Source of the DNA: JAFLBI01 sp964616465
GTDB taxonomy: Bacteria; Bacteroidota; Bacteroidia; Chitinophagales; Chitinophagaceae
DNA length: 64,000 nucleotides
Reading direction: 5' to 3'
Assembly (NCBI GenBank): GCA_964616465.1
Contig: CAZTTO010000014.1
Span: 29,693-93,692 of the forward strand
The position numbers were made by a program, and so were the translations under genes. Position 1 is the first letter of the stretch. The number at the start of each line of letters is the position of its first letter. This document shows positions 61,831-64,000 of the stretch, piece after piece. The notes under the pieces are model-generated. The model searched no databases and was not told the DNA's origin. It saw only the letters and a program-made list of their open reading frames with translations.

Positions 61831-61986
61831 GTTTATGAGTGAAATGGTGCTGAAAGCGAGTGGAAAATCCAGTTCAAATATTTTAGAATTTTAAATAAGA
61901 TTATATTTAGGGTTTATCGCTTCATTATGATTCTCCAAAGCTGATTTTATTGATTTAATATTAGAGCAACAGATTTCTCAACTATT

Positions 61987-62553
61987 CTATATATCTGCTA
62001 AATATGGATCTATAATTTGTCCAAATATAATTTTATACCTGTCTTCAAAAATGTCGTCCTCTGTTAAAATAAATTCAGCTTGTTCAAATAGATCAGGATT
62101 ATTTTTATAGAAAGCAAATTGTTTTCGTTTTCTCTTTATCAACTTTTTGGTAATGCTTACTTTATCATATTCTTTACATAAATATTTAAATGCTTTAACG
62201 GCTGATTGCTTGTTGTCAAAATAAAAAGTTATGTAATAAGTTTTATATCCAGTGAATGTATTTGATTGTTCATTTGTTAGAATGTCCAGCTTACATTCTT
62301 TTGCCCCAATTTCAATGTAAGGATGTTTCTTAAAGGTGAGTGAGTGTCCTACTGAATAAACCGGACTTGAGTCTATTACAGGTGGAAATGCGGTCCAATC
62401 AACATTTTCTTTTGGTTTTTCTGTTATAAATGGAACATACCTTTTCAGAAACATTTTTGTTAAACTATCTGTTTCATAAGTGCTTATTCTCAGTAAAATA
62501 TCATTTGTAATAGAATGAAAGTTGCGTGGTTGAGCAAAGGATGATGATATCAT
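61987..62553 (-). CDS. Hypothetical exported protein, start uncertain
   Basis: 188 aa from the ATG at 62553. The annotated N-terminus MISSSFAQ looks like the end of a signal peptide. In-frame codons just upstream encode a plausible hydrophobic core (IINRFFHF), but no ATG, GTG or TTG occurs before an in-frame stop near 62635. Either the true start is non-standard (ATT/ATA), or the 5' end was altered by mutation. The body is lysine/tyrosine-rich (KTYYITFYFDNKQSAVKAF) with no recognised family. Confidence 0.6.
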   Translation of the reverse strand: MISSSFAQPRNFHSITNDILLRISTYETDSLTKMFLKRYVPFITEKPKENVDWTAFPPVIDSSPVYSVGHSLTFKKHPYIEIGAKECKLDILTNEQSNTFTGYKTYYITFYFDNKQSAVKAFKYLCKEYDKVSITKKLIKRKRKQFAFYKNNPDLFEQAEFILTEDDIFEDRYKIIFGQIIDPYLADI

Positions 62554-62716
62554 AAAATGGAAAAATCTATTTATAATTAGGTTCCCTTGTAGGTTTATCG
62601 ATTTGCCATTAGCTGTAACCTCCGTCAGCTTTTAGAGCACATTAATAAAAGTAAAGCTTTTAGATTAGTAATGAAGATAGATGTATTTCATTGTTAATAA
62701 ATCACTATCAACTATA

Positions 62717-62730
62717 CTGTTTTAAAACAG
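62717..62730. repeat. Perfect 14-bp palindrome after TlpA-like gene
   Basis: CTGTTTT (62717-62723) and AAAACAG (62724-62730) have no spacer. Just downstream of the minus-strand stop; too AT-rich and loop-less for a strong terminator. Purpose unclear. Confidence 0.5.
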
Positions 62731-62738
62731 CTTGTTAG

Positions 62739-63479
62739 CTACATTAATTTTCTTAGCGTTTCTAGAAAATCTTTTCCATCCATTATTTTAAGCTCTTTAT
62801 CATCATTCACTTCAATTTTGTAAGGTATTCCATTTTCAATTTTCCTGACAATGCCATTTTTATCTAAAAAAATGTTTAGTGGGAATGAACCAATATCCAT
62901 AGATTCGATATACTTTTTGGCGTTTGTAATATGAGTAAAGTTAAATTTATGTCTTTGTAAGAAGTTTCGGACCTTTTCACTTGACTCATAAGTAATAGCA
63001 ATAAAGTTCGCGCTGTCTTTCAGTTGCTCTTTTATCTGGTTTAAAATTGGCATTTCTTCAATACAAGGTGTACAGGTTGTAAACCAAAAGTTTATTAACG
63101 TTGGCTTGCCCTTTAGATTTGTAATGTTTATTTTTTTATTATCGAATGTTGTGAACGTTGGTAACTTAAATTCTTTATTCAGATAACTATTTGAGTCAAA
63201 GAATTTTTCTTCTTTAAGGTCACTTACATTAACAACCCACTCATAAGAATAAATTACACTATCAGGTGTTCTCCTAACTTCTTTAAAACTTTCTTTGATT
63301 GTAACTTCCTTTGAGGGGAAGATACCTTTCATTTGCTGAATTTTTTTCGTTTTAATATCAATATATGTGATACTATCTATTATTTTATCTTCTGGTGTTT
63401 TTAAGTACTTAGTTTGTCCGAATGCATTAAATGCCCCAAAGCATAATAATGTAAAAAGTAGGTTCTTAATTTTTGTCAT
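62739..63479 (-). CDS. TlpA-like thioredoxin, exported
   Basis: 246 aa with a signal peptide (ending AFNAFGQ). Residues about 110-240 form a TlpA/AhpC-type thioredoxin domain: LPTFTTFDNKKINITNLKG, active site NFWFTTCTPCIEEMP (CTPC near residue 134), and the cis-proline region SFPLNIFLDKNGIV. Periplasmic disulfide reductase activity is expected. The N-terminal ~90 residues are unassigned, a common layout in Bacteroidetes. The gene is bounded by an inverted GTAGCTAACA repeat (62733-62742, 63511-63520). Confidence 0.9.
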   Translation of the reverse strand: MTKIKNLLFTLLCFGAFNAFGQTKYLKTPEDKIIDSITYIDIKTKKIQQMKGIFPSKEVTIKESFKEVRRTPDSVIYSYEWVVNVSDLKEEKFFDSNSYLNKEFKLPTFTTFDNKKINITNLKGKPTLINFWFTTCTPCIEEMPILNQIKEQLKDSANFIAITYESSEKVRNFLQRHKFNFTHITNAKKYIESMDIGSFPLNIFLDKNGIVRKIENGIPYKIEVNDDKELKIMDGKDFLETLRKLM

Positions 63480-63746
63480 ATAGTTTACATTTAACTTTTA
63501 TAAAATTATTGTAGCTAACATATTGGCGCTGTAGATGAATTTGAAATCTAACTGCCGGCACAAATGATGATGTAAAATACAAAAATTCATTATTTCTTCA
63601 TTCGCTCCATTTAATTATTTAGTCTAGGAGAGAAGCTGATTGTAGTACACTGTTAAGGCGGCGTTATTAGTCCACCGACATTACATAAATGCAATGTTAC
63701 CTGCTTTACTTTGTACATTTTCTGACAAAGAAGTTGATTCTCGTAG

Positions 63747-63938
63747 TCAAAAAAAGATGATCAATAGCCAGCCAGAAAAATTTCCACAGCCAATTAAGTC
63801 ACGATTAGAAATGCTTTTCCATCCAGGGTTTGTCCAACTATGAATTAAAAAGGCGATTACAATAAGTGACAATAAGCCCCAAATTGTCAAAGCTGTCCAA
63901 CCTACTACTTTTATTATTCTTGTAAAATACTTTGTCAT
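63747..63938 (-). CDS. Hypothetical small membrane protein
   Basis: 63 aa with a strong hydrophobic helix at about residues 9-33 (IKVVGWTALTIWGLLSLIVIAFLI) and a second short hydrophobic end (WLLIIFF). No family recognised. Its size and position in the accessory segment fit the other small membrane genes here, but coding status is only moderately certain. Confidence 0.5.
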   Translation of the reverse strand: MTKYFTRIIKVVGWTALTIWGLLSLIVIAFLIHSWTNPGWKSISNRDLIGCGNFSGWLLIIFF

Positions 63939-64000
63939 AATTATGTCGCAAGAACAGTCCCAAAAATGGTTTGATAATAAATGGCTGCAATTATAAATGT

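Noticed and set aside
54000..63940. Integron-like cassette array
   Set aside because: Gaps lack paired attC-type core sites (GTTRRRY/RYYYAAC with folded arms) and no integrase was seen; only one 10-mer inverted pair remains.
63944..63997. 17-codon plus-strand frame at the window end
   Set aside because: Too short, no supporting signal, and the window ends just after; not called.

Overview
The window looks like chromosomal DNA of a Bacteroidetes bacterium, most likely a member of the Chitinophagaceae (Sediminibacterium-like). This is inferred from gene content and promoter style. The DNA is AT-rich, and start codons lack Shine-Dalgarno sequences. Instead, many genes have Bacteroidetes-type promoters (-33 TTTG/TTG, -7 TAnnTTTG) a few bases before the start codon. 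Typical phylum genes include TonB-dependent receptors, a tricorn-like S41 protease, a bacterial GGGP synthase, a long Bacteroidetes-type IleRS and LytS/LytTR two-component pairs.

Layout. 1-3.7 kb: 5' part of a very large exported TPR protein whose predicted CHAT/caspase-like end lies outside the window. 4.0-8.0 kb: galactose operon galK-galT-Na+/galactose symporter. 8.0-8.9 kb: gene-free stretch with GC-rich palindromes and a diverged tandem duplication. 8.9-19.2 kb: tricorn-like protease, M23-fold peptidase, thioredoxin-like protein, aldo/keto reductase, ruvB, a cysteine-rich AraC regulator, an amidohydrolase lipoprotein and a small secreted protein. 19.2-22.3 kb: pyruvate formate-lyase and its activase, with a hairpin between them. 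22.4-31.6 kb: iron/heme island with ferritin, FecA-like receptor, second TonB receptor with a DtxR/MntR-like box, ChaN-like protein, third TonB receptor and a HmuY-like lipoprotein without histidines.

31.7-53.9 kb: mostly housekeeping. It holds ileS (with an altered GIHH signature), a DksA-like protein with a histone-H1-like tail, an ABC exporter, rbfA, a LolE-like permease, half a transketolase, a WecA-like transferase, frr, a DMT permease, PPK2, mscL, scpA, dxs, a LytS/LytTR pair, GGGP synthase and a B12-dependent ribonucleotide reductase. The reductase has two DnaA-box-like sites upstream of its promoter.

54.0-64.0 kb: an accessory-looking segment, more AT-rich, with nearly all genes on the minus strand. 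It holds a complete-looking subclass B1 metallo-beta-lactamase followed by an MGT-like glycosyltransferase and a methyltransferase. It also holds small membrane proteins, a START-like protein, a Crp/Fnr regulator, a second methyltransferase behind a 26-bp-arm palindrome, a two-domain CHRD lipoprotein, a TlpA-like thioredoxin and hypotheticals. No CRISPR array, insertion sequence, rRNA or tRNA was recognised.

The most interesting items are the heme island (His-free HmuY, metal-box receptor, inverted repeats), the GIHH IleRS, the beta-lactamase/glycosyltransferase/methyltransferase cluster, the intergenic repeats at 8.2-8.7 kb and the candidate operators before pflB, the reductase and the 60.6-kb methyltransferase.
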